From NCBI RefSeq assembly GCF_900215535.1, contig NZ_OCND01000004.1, positions 62,001-126,000 of the forward strand: DNA of 64,000 nucleotides, given 5' to 3'. The notes under the pieces are model-generated. The model saw only the letters and a list, made by a program, of their open reading frames with translations. It did no database searches and was not told the origin of the DNA. Shown piece after piece: positions 1-9,243 of the stretch (position 1 is the stretch's first letter; each line of letters opens with the position of its first letter). The position numbers were made by a program, and so were the translations under genes. This stretch comes from Pseudoxanthomonas wuyuanensis. GTDB lineage: Bacteria; Pseudomonadota; Gammaproteobacteria; Xanthomonadales; Xanthomonadaceae.

Positions 1-143
1 ACGGCGTGCCCTACCTGCAGCTATGCGAAAACCGCCCCTATGACGGCCTGACCCCGGCCGAGATAGACCGTCTGGTGCTTGAAATCGGCGGCCTGGGCGA
101 CAGCATGGAACGCGCGCTGTCGGCCGAGGGCGATTTGCTGTGA
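1..143 (+). CDS. C-terminal end of an unidentified protein (partial)
   Basis: An open frame enters from the left edge and stops with TGA at 141-143, giving the last 46 residues of a protein that ends in ...EGDLL. The fragment has one Cys and is otherwise acidic and helical-looking. I do not recognise the family and no motif supports a function. It converges on the phosphate transporter gene that follows, with an imperfect inverted repeat in between. Confidence 0.55.
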   Translation, partial: GVPYLQLCENRPYDGLTPAEIDRLVLEIGGLGDSMERALSAEGDLL

Positions 144-150
144 GGCTGGA

Positions 151-237
151 AATAGGGAACCGGGAATAGAAAATCGTCAAAACGCGCAAGCGGATGTCTT
201 CTGCGCTTTTACGATTCCCGATTTTCCATTCCCTATT
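151..237. repeat. Imperfect inverted repeat between convergent genes
   Basis: The 27-bp arms at 151-177 and 211-237 share a perfect 9-bp outer stretch (AATAGGGAA with its complement) and a perfect inner ATCGT, with mismatches between. A smaller AAAA..GCGC/GCGC..TTTT pairing lies inside. The transcript could fold into a long hairpin from either strand, which suits a bidirectional terminator between two convergent genes. It could also be a dispersed AATAGGGAAT-type repeat. Confidence 0.5.
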
Positions 238-243
238 CTCGCG

Positions 244-1362
244 TTACGCCCAACCAAGCGCCTCCAGCAGGCGCAACAGGCCATAGGCGATGCCGCCGGC
301 CGCGGGAATGGTCAGGATCCAGGCCCAGATGATGCGTTCCACCACGCTGAATTTCAGCGCGCGCGGATTCTTGGCAAAGCCCACGCCCATGATGGCGGTG
401 GAGATGCTGTGCGTGGTCGAGACCGGCATGCCGAAATGCGCCGCCACGGTCAGGATGGTGGCAGAACTGGTTTCTGCCGCAAAACCGTTGATCGGATGCA
501 GTTTGACCATCTTGTGGCCGAGGGTCTTGATGATCTTCCAACCGCCCGAAGCGGTGCCCAGCGCCATCACGATTGCGCAGGTGATGATGATCCACAGCGC
601 GATGTCCTGCTCGCTGTTGCCCGGATGCAGGAACGCCAGCCAGCCGGGCAGATCGTCCAGCGCTCCGCTGGCTTCTGCGCCGAACAGGGTCAGCGCAATG
701 ATGCCCATGGTCTTCTGCGCATCGTTGTGGCCATGCGCGTAACCCATGTAGGCCGCCGACAGAATCTGCGCCTTGCCGAAGAACGTATTGACCCAGCGCG
801 GACGCGCCATCCGCGCCAGTACGCCGCCGGCCCGGCTCATCACGCTGATCAGCGCCCACAGCAGCAGCATCACCGCAATGCCAAGCAGGAAGCCGGCAAT
901 CGGCGAGCTGATCATCGGCAGCACCACCTTCCACAGGACACCCTTGTTCTTGGTCCAGTCGCCTACCGTTTCCGACCAGATCAACGCGCCCCAGTCGTTG
1001 TGCGCCGCCGCCAGCGCAGCCCCGCAGAGCCCGCCGATCAGCGCATGCGAGGAAGACGACGGCAGTCCCTTCCACCAGGTGATCAGATTCCAGGCGATGC
1101 CGCCCAGCAAGGCGCACAGGATCACCTGCGAAGTCACTTCGACCACGTTGGTGTCGACCAGGCCGGAGGCAATGGTCTTGGCCACCGCGGTGCCGGTCAG
1201 CGCGCCGATCAGGTTCATGCCCGCGGCCAGCATCACCGCCTGTCCGGGCGACAGCACCTTGGTCGCGACCACGGTGGCGATGGAGTTGGCGGTGTCGTGA
1301 AAGCCGTTGATGAACTCGAAGACGAGCGCGGCGAAGATGACGACCAGGACCAGGGTCAGCAT
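244..1362 (-). CDS. pit: Inorganic phosphate transporter, PiT family
   Basis: This 372-residue polytopic inner-membrane protein should be a low-affinity phosphate (metal-phosphate) symporter. Both halves of the inverted PiT repeat are visible: FINGFHDTANSIATVV near residue 17 and GYAHGHNDAQKTMGIIAL near residue 207. They carry the conserved N/D residues of the transport signature. The hydrophobic segments match about ten membrane spans. The start lies 10 nt after the stop of the upstream DUF47 gene, so the two are co-transcribed. DUF47-PiT pairs are a standard arrangement. The single-chain form without a long cytoplasmic insert fits low-affinity bacterial Pit rather than NptA-type transporters. 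Confidence 0.93.
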   Translation of the reverse strand: MLTLVLVVIFAALVFEFINGFHDTANSIATVVATKVLSPGQAVMLAAGMNLIGALTGTAVAKTIASGLVDTNVVEVTSQVILCALLGGIAWNLITWWKGLPSSSSHALIGGLCGAALAAAHNDWGALIWSETVGDWTKNKGVLWKVVLPMISSPIAGFLLGIAVMLLLWALISVMSRAGGVLARMARPRWVNTFFGKAQILSAAYMGYAHGHNDAQKTMGIIALTLFGAEASGALDDLPGWLAFLHPGNSEQDIALWIIITCAIVMALGTASGGWKIIKTLGHKMVKLHPINGFAAETSSATILTVAAHFGMPVSTTHSISTAIMGVGFAKNPRALKFSVVERIIWAWILTIPAAGGIAYGLLRLLEALGWA

Positions 1363-1372
1363 GCAGCCGTCC

Positions 1373-2008
1373 TCAACTGTTCTTGAGCACGATCTGGTAG
1401 GCCACCACGCCCGCTTCGCGGCAGCGGTCGATGGCCTTTTCCAGGATCTCGAAGAACTCCTTGAGCAGGAACATCTGCAGGTTGTCCAGGCGCCCGGAAT
1501 AGATGTCGCGGTAAAGCTCCAGCATCAGCCGGTCGGCCTCGTTCTCCAGCGCGCGCAGCTTCTCGTTCAACGCGGTCATCCGGTCGATGTTCATCTTCTT
1601 CAGCTCGTGGACCATGTCCACGACCACCGCCGCCGCCTGCTCCAACATCGCCGCGCGCGGGGCGAAATCGATGCCGTGCAGATGCTGCAGGGCCAGCGAA
1701 TAGCGGTCGGCGAACTTCTCGACCTGCTTGGGAATCTTGTACAGCGCCGAACCCAGCGACTCGATGTCCTCGCGCTCGATCGGGGTGATGAAGCTGTCCA
1801 CCAGCGCCTGTCCGATCTTCTCCGAGGCGGTGCGCTCCCGCAGCCGCGCCAGCTTGAAGGCATCCAGCGCCGGCTGGCGGTCGCTTTCCTTCATCATGGC
1901 GTGCAGCGCCTGGGTACTGTCGTAGGCGGCCTTGGCGGCCTCATCCAGCAAGGTGTAGAACTGCTGGCCGGAACCGAAAATCGTCTGCAGCGAAAACATC
2001 GGGGGCAT
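1373..2008 (-). CDS. DUF47 family phosphate-transport accessory protein
   Basis: This 211-residue cytoplasmic protein is almost entirely alpha-helical. It begins MPPMFSLQTIFGSGQQFYTLLDEAA and has the PhoU-like four-helix pattern with conserved acidic segments such as ENEADRL. Proteins of the DUF47/TIGR00153 family are nearly always encoded beside PiT transporters, as here, and are thought to modulate their activity; the mechanism is not established. It is the first gene of a two-gene operon with the transporter 10 nt downstream. Confidence 0.9.
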   Translation of the reverse strand: MPPMFSLQTIFGSGQQFYTLLDEAAKAAYDSTQALHAMMKESDRQPALDAFKLARLRERTASEKIGQALVDSFITPIEREDIESLGSALYKIPKQVEKFADRYSLALQHLHGIDFAPRAAMLEQAAAVVVDMVHELKKMNIDRMTALNEKLRALENEADRLMLELYRDIYSGRLDNLQMFLLKEFFEILEKAIDRCREAGVVAYQIVLKNS

Positions 2009-2276
2009 CCCACCGTCTCGGGGCGGACGGCTTCAGGGTGCGAATTATGACGGTTTTGTGACCGCTGGCGACAGTTCCTTTCCCCTCCGGGCGCCCCCGG
2101 GTACGCGGCCGGCCCGGCAAACAGCCCGCTGCTGCACGCCGGCGGGGCGGTTTGCTACACTGCGCCGGCGCCTCCCGGGGCGCACCCTATGGATGACGAC
2201 TCTCCCGCCCCCGCGCACTGTCGCCTGAGACACGTCCGCACGCCTGCCCTGCCCCCACCTTGCCGGGGTATTTGGC

Positions 2277-3614
2277 GTGCTTGAACTGTTGCTGGTCCTG
2301 GCCCTGATTCTGCTCAACGGCTTCTTCGCCATGTCGGAGATGTCGGTGATGACCGCGCGCAAGAGCCGGCTGCGGCAGATGGCGCAAACCAGTCTGCGCG
2401 CCCGCCGCGCGCTGGAACTGGCGGAAAAGCCCGAGAACTTCCTGTCCACCGTACAGATAGGCATCACCCTGATCGGCGTGCTGACCGGCCTGCTGGGCGG
2501 CGAGGCGATTGGCCTGCGAATTGCCAATTGGCTGCAGGGAGTGTTTCCTGCGCTGTCGGCAACCTTCGAGTTGATCGGCGAGCCACAACCCTACTCGGTC
2601 GCCATCGGTAAAACGCTGGCAGTTGCGCTGATCACATACCTGACGCTGATTTTCGGTGAGCTGGTACCCAAGCGCTTCGCTATCACCCGCTCTGAAGGCA
2701 TCGCCGGCTATGTCGCCTTGCCGATGGGCGTGCTGGCCAAGGTAGCCGCTCCGGCCGTCACACTGCTATCGGCCAGCACGCGGCTGGTACTGCGTCTGCT
2801 GGGCATAGGCAAGGACGAAGGCGGCGCCATCACCGAAGAGGAAATCCGCATGCTGGTGGCAGAAGGCCACGAGCAGGGGGTCATCGACGTCGACGAGCGC
2901 AACATGATGAACCGCGTGCTGCGGCTGGGCGATCGCACCGCCGACAGCATGATGACCCCGCGCAAACGCGTGGTCTGGCTGGACGCGGCAGCCAGCTACG
3001 AGGAGAACATCGCGATCATGCGCGAATCGCAGTTCTCGCGCTTTCCGGTCTACCGCGGCAGCGATGCCGACGTGATCGGCGTGCTGGAGGTCAAATCGCT
3101 GCTGGACCGGTTTGCCGACCCCAACCCGGAAATCTTCCGCTACCTGCGCGAACCGCTGTTCGTTTCCGAATCCACCCACGCGATGAAACTGCTGGAAATC
3201 TTCCGCGAGGAACAGCAATCGCTGGCGCTGGTGGTGGACGAATACGGCGAGATTCAGGGACTGGTGACGCTCAGCGATCTGATGGGTGCGGTCATCGGGC
3301 GCCTGCAGGCCGCCGAAAACAGCGAGGACACGCCGCTGGTGGTGACCCGCGAGGACGGCTCGCTGCTGGTCGATGGTTCGCTGCCCAACGACGACCTGCG
3401 CGAGCTGCTGGGCGGCGCGCAGCTACCCGACGATGAGGAATACAACACCGTCGCCGGGCTGATGATCGAGCGCTTCGGCCGCATTCCGCATGTGGGCGAA
3501 CACTTCGAATGGGCCGGCTGGCGCTTCGAGGTGGTCGACCTGGATGGCGCCCGTATCGACAAGCTGCTGCTGCAGCGGCTGGCGGAAAAAGAAGGCGATG
3601 ACGCCGCCGCCTGA
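2277..3614 (+). CDS. CorC/HlyC (CNNM-type) membrane protein with CBS domains
   Basis: This 445-residue protein of the UPF0053/hemolysin-C family is related to CNNM and CorC proteins linked to magnesium and cobalt efflux. An N-terminal DUF21 membrane domain covers about residues 1-190 (opening LELLLVLALILLNGFFAMSE). A tandem CBS pair follows (about 205-340; DVIGVLEVKSLLD, LVVDEYGEIQGLVTLSD). The C-terminal CorC_HlyC domain contains NTVAGLMIERFGRIP. The start is GTG at 2277, since the membrane segment begins immediately there. The stop overlaps the ATG of the next gene, so the two are translationally coupled. Export of Mg2+ is inferred from the family; the 'hemolysin' name is historical. Confidence 0.9.
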   Translation: MLELLLVLALILLNGFFAMSEMSVMTARKSRLRQMAQTSLRARRALELAEKPENFLSTVQIGITLIGVLTGLLGGEAIGLRIANWLQGVFPALSATFELIGEPQPYSVAIGKTLAVALITYLTLIFGELVPKRFAITRSEGIAGYVALPMGVLAKVAAPAVTLLSASTRLVLRLLGIGKDEGGAITEEEIRMLVAEGHEQGVIDVDERNMMNRVLRLGDRTADSMMTPRKRVVWLDAAASYEENIAIMRESQFSRFPVYRGSDADVIGVLEVKSLLDRFADPNPEIFRYLREPLFVSESTHAMKLLEIFREEQQSLALVVDEYGEIQGLVTLSDLMGAVIGRLQAAENSEDTPLVVTREDGSLLVDGSLPNDDLRELLGGAQLPDDEEYNTVAGLMIERFGRIPHVGEHFEWAGWRFEVVDLDGARIDKLLLQRLAEKEGDDAAA

Positions 3615-4242
3615 CTGCGCGCATGACGCTTCGCAGCGGGTTACCAGCATCCGCCAGCTGCTGGACGATTTTGCCCTTGGCGATCCCGATGATGTGCTGC
3701 GCCTGGGCGATCTGCTGTCCGGTTTCGGTCCCAGCGCGTTCGGCATGCTGCTGTTGCTCGGGGTGCTGCCGGCGTTCATTCCGATCCCCGGCGTCGGCGG
3801 CGCCATCGGCGGGCCGCTGATCATCCTGGTCGGGGTGCAGCTGCTGCTGGGTCTGGGCAGGGTGTGGCTGCCAGGCTTCGTGGCCCGCCGCGGCCCGCAT
3901 CGCAGCGCATTGATGACCTTCCGCCGGCGCCTGTCGCCGTGGCTTGCGCGGCTAGAGAAGCTGGTGCGTCCGCGCCTGCACACCGTGCTGGATCATCGCC
4001 TGGCGCTGTCGTTCACCGGCCTGCTGCTGGTGCTGCTGGGCTTGCTGCTGGCATTGCCGATTCCGCTGACCAACTATCTCTTTGGCGCGCTGCTGCTGAT
4101 GTTCGCGCTGGCGCTGCTGGAGCGCGACGGCGCGCTGATGCTGGTGGCCTGGGTTTGCGGCGGCAGCGCGGTGGTCGTGTTCGGCTTCCTGTCCGGGCAC
4201 CTGATCGCCGCGGCAACCCATCTGGCGGCCCGCTGGTTCTAG
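3598..4242 (+). CDS. ExoD-family exopolysaccharide synthesis membrane protein
   Basis: This 214-residue membrane protein matches the ExoD family (named for a Rhizobium gene needed for exopolysaccharide synthesis and alkali tolerance). Visible features are the opening helix SIRQLLDDFALGDPDDVLRLGDLL, a glycine-rich IPIPGVGGAIGGP turn, and several C-terminal membrane helices. I chose ATG 3598 over upstream in-frame starts because the upstream sequence lies inside the preceding gene in another frame; this start overlaps that gene's stop by 17 nt. The 3' end overlaps by 4 nt the end of the convergent GGDEF-EAL gene. The biochemical role of ExoD is unknown. Confidence 0.85.
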   Translation: MTPPPDCAHDASQRVTSIRQLLDDFALGDPDDVLRLGDLLSGFGPSAFGMLLLLGVLPAFIPIPGVGGAIGGPLIILVGVQLLLGLGRVWLPGFVARRGPHRSALMTFRRRLSPWLARLEKLVRPRLHTVLDHRLALSFTGLLLVLLGLLLALPIPLTNYLFGALLLMFALALLERDGALMLVAWVCGGSAVVVFGFLSGHLIAAATHLAARWF

Positions 4243-6359
4243 GTGACCAGTTGGGCGAACTCGGCGGCGGTGACCGGGTAGCCCAGCCAGTAGCCCTGGG
4301 CCAGATCGCAGCCGCGCTCGCGCAGGATGTTGAACTGGCCTTCCTTCTCCACCCCCTCGGCCACCACGGTAATGCCCAGCGAATGCGCCATCGCGATGAT
4401 GGCGGTGGTCAGCGCCAGATCGTCCGGGTCGCGCAGCATGTCGGCGATGAAGCTGCGATCGATCTTGACCCCGTCCACCGGCACCCGGCGCAGATGGCTC
4501 AGGCCGGAAAAACCGGTGCCGAAATCATCCAGCCAGACCTTCACGCCGCTGCGGTGCAGGGTGGCCAGCAAAGCGCTGGCGTGGGCCTCGTCGCTGATCA
4601 CGGCGGTCTCGGTCAGTTCCAGGTGCAGGCGCGAAGCGGCCAGCCCGGTTTCGCGCAGGCACTCGGCCACCATTTCCGGCAGATCCCCGCTGCGCAGCTG
4701 GCGCGGCGACACGTTGACCGATACGAACAGCTGATCCAGCGGGTCGCTCCCGATGCTCCAGCGCGCCGCCGCCGCGCACGCAGCGCGCAGTACGCGCGGA
4801 CCGATCGCCTCGATCAGCCCGCTCTGTTCGGCCACGTCGATGAACACCGAAGGCGCCACCATGCCCATTTCCGGGTGCTGCCAGCGCAGCAGCGCCTCGG
4901 CGCCGACGATGCGGCTGTCGGACAGCCGGAACACCGGCTGGTAGACCAGGCTCAACTCGCCGCGTTCCCAGGCGCCGCGCAGTTCCTGTTCCAGCCGCAC
5001 CCGCCGCTCGACTGCCTGATCCATGGCCCGGCTGTAGAAGCGGTAGCAGTTCTTGCCCGCCACCTTGGCCTGGTACATGGCGATGTCGCCGTTCTTCATC
5101 AGCGCGGTGGCGCCGGAAGCGTCTTCGGGAAACAACGTGATACCGATCGAGGTGCCCAGGAATACCTGCCGGTCCTGCACGGCGATCGGCCGCCCCAGTT
5201 CGGCCACCAGCCGTTCCGACAGGCGGGTGGCGGCCGCGCGCACGTCGCCGTCCTGGATCAGGATGACGAACTCGTCGCCGCCGAAGCGCGCCAGCAGCGC
5301 GTCGTCGCCGCCCATCGCCTCGACCGCATCGCGGATGCGGTTGGCGAACTGCTGCAGCACTTCGTCGCCGGCCTCATGGCCCAGGGTGTCGTTGACGCGC
5401 TTGAAATCGTCGATGTCGGCGAACAGCAAGGCCAGCTGCCTGCCCGCCCCGCGCAGCATCATCAGGCGGTGGTCCAGGCTCTCGCGGAACGCCAGCCGGT
5501 TGGTCAGGCCGGTCAGCGAGTCGGTGTAGGCCATGCGGCGCACGTCGCGATCATGGCGGGCGATGCTGTCGCTCATGCTGCTGAACGCGCGCACCAGTTC
5601 GCCCACCTCGTCCTGCCGTTCGCTGACCATGCGCTCGCTGTTGTAGTCGCCCACTTCGATGGCGTGCGCGGCATTGGCCAGTTGCCGGATCGGCCGCACC
5701 AGCGTGCGCTGCACATAGCCGATGATCGCCACGCAGGTCCCCACCAGCGCCAGCAGCAGCAACAGCACCCAGAACAGGTGCCTGGCGTTCAACTCATCCA
5801 GGCGCTTTCGCGCGGCGCTCACCGCCTGGTTCTCGTAGCTGCGGACCGAGGCAATCGAGTAACCCACGCGCACGCCGCCAAGGCGCTGGTTGCCGACCAG
5901 GATCGGCCCGGAAACATCGACGATCTGCGGCGACCACTGGATGTGCTGCTCGCGTGCCGCAATCGCCTCGTAGGCAAGCGGGTCGGTCATCGCCTGCCCA
6001 TAGACGGCAATCTCGTCGCTGCCGTCGTGGATGATCCGGCCTTCCGGGTCGTACACCAGCACGTAGCTGACGTCCGGCTCCTTCTGCGCGCTGCGGACGA
6101 TCCTGCCCACCATGTCCAGATCGAAGTAGTACAGCGGATTGGTGAGCGCATCGGACAGCTGCGCCACCGTGGCCTGGCCATGCCGGCGCAGGCTCTGCTC
6201 GACCATTCCGTGCATCGCATCGCGGCCGAGTTCGGCCACCTCCTGCTGCATGACCTTCTGCCGGTGCAGCAACAGCAGCAGCAACGCCAGCACCACCGCC
6301 AGCATGACCGCCACCGCCAGCACGAAACGGGCCTGCAGTCCGAAGCGCAGCTTCTTCAT
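4239..6359 (-). CDS. Membrane-bound HAMP-GGDEF-EAL c-di-GMP enzyme
   Basis: This 706-residue protein makes and/or breaks cyclic di-GMP. A transmembrane helix (about 11-32) is followed by a periplasmic sensor segment to about 196, a second helix (about 197-217), a HAMP linker (about 218-270), a GGDEF domain with intact GGDEF at 360-364, and an EAL domain with EAL at 488-490. The EAL domain keeps DDFGTGFS and KIDRSFI, so phosphodiesterase activity looks possible. No RxxD inhibitory site precedes GGDEF. The ATG overlaps by 4 nt the stop of the upstream periplasmic binding protein gene, so the two are co-translated. By analogy with NspS-MbaA of Vibrio cholerae, the binding protein probably feeds ligand information to this sensor. 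Confidence 0.95.
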   Translation of the reverse strand: MKKLRFGLQARFVLAVAVMLAVVLALLLLLLHRQKVMQQEVAELGRDAMHGMVEQSLRRHGQATVAQLSDALTNPLYYFDLDMVGRIVRSAQKEPDVSYVLVYDPEGRIIHDGSDEIAVYGQAMTDPLAYEAIAAREQHIQWSPQIVDVSGPILVGNQRLGGVRVGYSIASVRSYENQAVSAARKRLDELNARHLFWVLLLLLALVGTCVAIIGYVQRTLVRPIRQLANAAHAIEVGDYNSERMVSERQDEVGELVRAFSSMSDSIARHDRDVRRMAYTDSLTGLTNRLAFRESLDHRLMMLRGAGRQLALLFADIDDFKRVNDTLGHEAGDEVLQQFANRIRDAVEAMGGDDALLARFGGDEFVILIQDGDVRAAATRLSERLVAELGRPIAVQDRQVFLGTSIGITLFPEDASGATALMKNGDIAMYQAKVAGKNCYRFYSRAMDQAVERRVRLEQELRGAWERGELSLVYQPVFRLSDSRIVGAEALLRWQHPEMGMVAPSVFIDVAEQSGLIEAIGPRVLRAACAAAARWSIGSDPLDQLFVSVNVSPRQLRSGDLPEMVAECLRETGLAASRLHLELTETAVISDEAHASALLATLHRSGVKVWLDDFGTGFSGLSHLRRVPVDGVKIDRSFIADMLRDPDDLALTTAIIAMAHSLGITVVAEGVEKEGQFNILRERGCDLAQGYWLGYPVTAAEFAQLVT

Positions 6360-7285
6360 TCCAGTTGCTCGCGCACGCGCGCGACTCCTTGCCGCAGGCG
6401 ATCCAGCGCCCGCTGCGATTCGCGGTCGATGGGAACGAAGCCGGTGGTGCGGAAAAACAGCTGCAGCGCCTCGCGCGCATCGGGATCCGCGGCCGCCTCC
6501 AGCAGCACCTCGCGCAGGCGCGCCTCGATCTTCGGGTCCAGGTCGCGGCGCACCATCTCCAGCGCACGCGGGTAGTCCTGGGTCTGGTGGATGACCCGGA
6601 AATCGTTGCGAAAGGCCGGCGGCAGCCGGCGCACGTCATCCCAGTCCTGGCTGCTGACCACGCCGGCATCGACCAGCCGCTTGTGCACCCAGACGGCGAT
6701 GTTCAGCTCGGTGCGCGCAAACACGTAGCCGACCGAGTCCAGCGCGGGGCGGTCCATCGGCGAAAGCAGGATTTCCAGCCGCTGGCCGGCCTCGAGCAGT
6801 TCCGCCGCCGGCGCGAAATAGGCGCTGGTGGAAGCGGTGTTCTGGAACGCGACGGTGCGCCCTTCCAGGTCCGCCAGCGTTTCCAGCCCGCTGTCGCGGC
6901 GGACGAAAAACACGCCCCGGTAACGGCTGACGCCGCCGCGTTCGGTCAGCAGCAGCGGCCTGGCGCCGGCGCGCTCCTGCAGGCGCATCGCGGTACCTGC
7001 GGTTTCCGTGACCCAGTCGACGCGGCCGCGGCGCAGGTAGCTGGTCATCTGCTGGGCGTCGCTGGCCATCAGGATGCGGCCCTCGGTGATGCCGACCTCG
7101 CGCATCCGCGGCACCACATAGTCCAGCAGCGGCTTGAGCTGTTCGTAATGGGCCTTGGGATCGTCGCTGATACGGCCCAGCACCAGCACCTGGCCATCAT
7201 CGCCGGCCCGTGCGGGGGCGATGCTTGCGGGTGTTGTGGCTGCGCCGATCAAAACCAGGGCCAGACCGAACCAGGTTGTACGCAA
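6356..7285 (-). CDS. PhnD-like periplasmic substrate-binding protein (sensor partner)
   Basis: This 309-residue protein has a cleavable signal peptide (about residues 1-27, ending ARA) and the type 2 periplasmic binding fold of the phosphate/phosphite/phosphonate (PhnD) family. Typical features are LGRISDDPKAHYEQLKPLLDYV near the N-terminus and GRTVAFQNTASTSAYFAPA in the middle. No ABC permease or ATPase is nearby, so import is unlikely. Its stop overlaps the start of the HAMP-GGDEF-EAL gene, which points to a ligand-sensing role for that membrane enzyme. The ligand cannot be read from sequence; an oxyanion or phosphonate is the family-based guess. Confidence 0.88.
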   Translation of the reverse strand: MRTTWFGLALVLIGAATTPASIAPARAGDDGQVLVLGRISDDPKAHYEQLKPLLDYVVPRMREVGITEGRILMASDAQQMTSYLRRGRVDWVTETAGTAMRLQERAGARPLLLTERGGVSRYRGVFFVRRDSGLETLADLEGRTVAFQNTASTSAYFAPAAELLEAGQRLEILLSPMDRPALDSVGYVFARTELNIAVWVHKRLVDAGVVSSQDWDDVRRLPPAFRNDFRVIHQTQDYPRALEMVRRDLDPKIEARLREVLLEAAADPDAREALQLFFRTTGFVPIDRESQRALDRLRQGVARVREQLE

Positions 7286-7348
7286 CGATGGGAACCCGCG
7301 TAGAGACTGCGGGGAGACTAGCCGAAAACGCGACCTCGGGACAGTGAT

Positions 7349-8137
7349 TCAGTTTTCCCCGGCGCGCGCCAGCCGGGCCATGCGCTGGGCATCGGACAGG
7401 ATGCCGCGCAACAGCCGCACCTCCTGTTCGTTCAGGTCCGCGCGCAGGAACAACCGCCGCAGCTTGCGCATCGCCGAATCCGGCGCCCGGCCCTTGTGGA
7501 AATCCACATCGTCCAGCGTATCGCCCAGCTGCGCGAAGAATCCCTCCAGCTGCGCGTGGCTGGCCGGCCCTTCGCGGCCGGGTCCGGCGGCGGCAGTGGC
7601 AGTGGCGGCGGCCGGTGCCAGCGCCAGCAACGCCAGCCGCAGCTCATAGGCCAGCACCTGCACCGCCGCGGCCAGATTCAGCGAGCTGTAGTCCGGGTTG
7701 GCCGGGATATGCACCGAGGCATGGCATAGCTGCAGTTCCTCGTTGCTCAGGCCAGTGCGTTCGCGGCCGAACACCAGCGCCACCCCGCCCTCGCCGGCCC
7801 TGGCCACGGCCCGCTCCGCGGCCTGGCGCGGCATCAGTTCCTCCAGCGCGACCCGGCGGCTGCGGGCGGTGCAGCCCAGTACGAAGCGGCAATCGGCTAC
7901 CGCCTCGGCCAGGGTGGCGACCACGGCCGCGTCGGCCAACAGGTCGTCGGCGCCGGCGGCGCGGCGGAAAGCTTCGTCGGACGGATAGTTTTCCGGCGCC
8001 ACCAGCACCAGCCGGGACAGTCCCATGGTCTTCAGCGCGCGCGCCGCGGCGCCGATGTTGCCGGGGTGCTGGGTGCCCACCAGAACGATGCGGATCCGCC
8101 CGGCATGGGCGTCGAAAGGATTTTCGGAGGTCTTCAT
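7349..8137 (-). CDS. trmJ: tRNA (cytidine/uridine-32-2'-O)-methyltransferase TrmJ
   Basis: This SPOUT-fold methyltransferase of 262 residues 2'-O-methylates position 32 of tRNAs using S-adenosylmethionine. The family signature is clear: IRIVLVGTQHPGNIGAAARALKTMGL at the start, FGRERTGLSNEEL, and the knotted SAM-binding end NPDYSSLNLAAAVQVLAYEL. A C-terminal helical extension follows an Ala/Pro-rich linker. ATG 8137 is preferred because the conserved domain follows soon after; an in-frame start at 8170 would add 11 residues. suhB is divergent, and trmJ-suhB neighbourhood is common in gammaproteobacteria. Confidence 0.93.
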   Translation of the reverse strand: MKTSENPFDAHAGRIRIVLVGTQHPGNIGAAARALKTMGLSRLVLVAPENYPSDEAFRRAAGADDLLADAAVVATLAEAVADCRFVLGCTARSRRVALEELMPRQAAERAVARAGEGGVALVFGRERTGLSNEELQLCHASVHIPANPDYSSLNLAAAVQVLAYELRLALLALAPAAATATAAAGPGREGPASHAQLEGFFAQLGDTLDDVDFHKGRAPDSAMRKLRRLFLRADLNEQEVRLLRGILSDAQRMARLARAGEN

Positions 8138-8232
8138 GGGTGCAAATGGTAAACTGCGCAGGCCGGCCATCGCGCCGCGCTGCTCTTTCCCACCCGTTAG
8201 CCCCTTAATCGCCTGTCCGAGGTCCGTAAGCC

Positions 8233-9057
8233 ATGCTCAATCCCGTCGTCACCGTCATGGTCAAGGCCGCTCGGGTGGGTGGCAACGTACTGCTGAGGAA
8301 CATCAACAAGCTCGACAGCCTCAACGTGGTCCAGAAGGAGCGCATGGACTACGCCAGCGAAGTGGATGCCGATGCCGAGAAGGCCATCGTCAAGGAACTG
8401 CGCCGGGCCTACCCGGACTACAGCGTGATTGGCGAAGAAGGCGGCAGCCAGGTGGGCAAGAACGGCCGCTACAGCTGGGTCATCGATCCGCTGGACGGCA
8501 CCAGCAACTACCTGCGCGGCTTTCCGCACTACTGCGTGTCGCTGGCGCTGGTCGACAACGGCGAGCCGACCGATGCGGTCATCTTCGACCCGTTGCGCAA
8601 CGAGCTGTTCACCGCCAGCCGCGGCGCCGGGGCCCAGCTCAACGAGCGCCGCATCCGCGTGACCGATCGCAAGGAACTGGCCGGCGCGGTGATCAGCACC
8701 GGCTTTCCGCCGCGCGAACGCGCCCGCGCCGGGGCGCAACTCGAATGCGTGCGCGAGCTGCTGGTCCATGCCGAGGATGTGCGCCGGACCGGTTCGGCCG
8801 CGCTGGACCTGGCCTATGTGGCCTGCGGCCGTGCGGACGCCTACTTCGAAGCCGGGGTAAAACCCTGGGACATCGCTGCCGGCGTGCTGCTGGTGCGCGA
8901 AGCCGGCGGCCGCGTCTGCGACTACCGCGGCGCCAGCATCGCCCGCATGGACGACAAGCTGGCGGTGACCCGCCAGATCGTCGCCGGCAACATCCGCGTC
9001 TGCGACGCGGTGCAGAAGACCATCGTCTCCTCCGGCTACGCCGCTACGTTCAACTGA
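8233..9057 (+). CDS. suhB: Inositol-1-monophosphatase SuhB
   Basis: This 274-residue Mg2+-dependent inositol monophosphatase-family protein also takes part in rRNA transcription antitermination in E. coli. The metal-binding motifs are intact: GEEGG near residue 70, D85-P-L-D88-G-T-S-N, and [15 protein letters not shown] in the C-terminal half. Length and motif spacing match E. coli SuhB closely. It is divergent from trmJ and ends before a strong terminator shared with the convergent secF. Confidence 0.95.
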   Translation: MLNPVVTVMVKAARVGGNVLLRNINKLDSLNVVQKERMDYASEVDADAEKAIVKELRRAYPDYSVIGEEGGSQVGKNGRYSWVIDPLDGTSNYLRGFPHYCVSLALVDNGEPTDAVIFDPLRNELFTASRGAGAQLNERRIRVTDRKELAGAVISTGFPPRERARAGAQLECVRELLVHAEDVRRTGSAALDLAYVACGRADAYFEAGVKPWDIAAGVLLVREAGGRVCDYRGASIARMDDKLAVTRQIVAGNIRVCDAVQKTIVSSGYAATFN

Positions 9058-9083
9058 GTCCCCAGTCTGTACGTTCCGAATGC

Positions 9084-9226
9084 TGTGGGAGCGATGTCAG
9101 TCGCGACCGCGCCCCGATAGCCATTCGGTGCCAACAATGAAGAACGCGCCGCAGCGCGCCAGGATGGCGAAGAGGCAGTTTCACCCGCTCTTTCAGCGCG
9201 CGTTCGCGACTGACGTCGCTCCTACG
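9084..9226. repeat. REP-like inverted pair (TGTGGGAGCGA type)
   Basis: Arms of 23 bp at 9084-9106 and 9204-9226 are inverted copies with three mismatches (TGTGGGAGCGATGTCAGTCG against its complement). A closely related pair with perfect arms lies at 27378-27444. This is a dispersed REP-type palindrome in an intergenic space between convergent genes. Confidence 0.75.
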
Positions 9227-9243
9227 TGGAGCTGACATCCAAC

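Noticed and set aside
3864-6575. Long plus-strand open frame opposite the GGDEF-EAL gene
   Set aside because: Its translation is rich in Arg, His, Gln and Ala with no domains, and it is the antisense of clearly conserved genes; GC-rich DNA commonly leaves such frames open.
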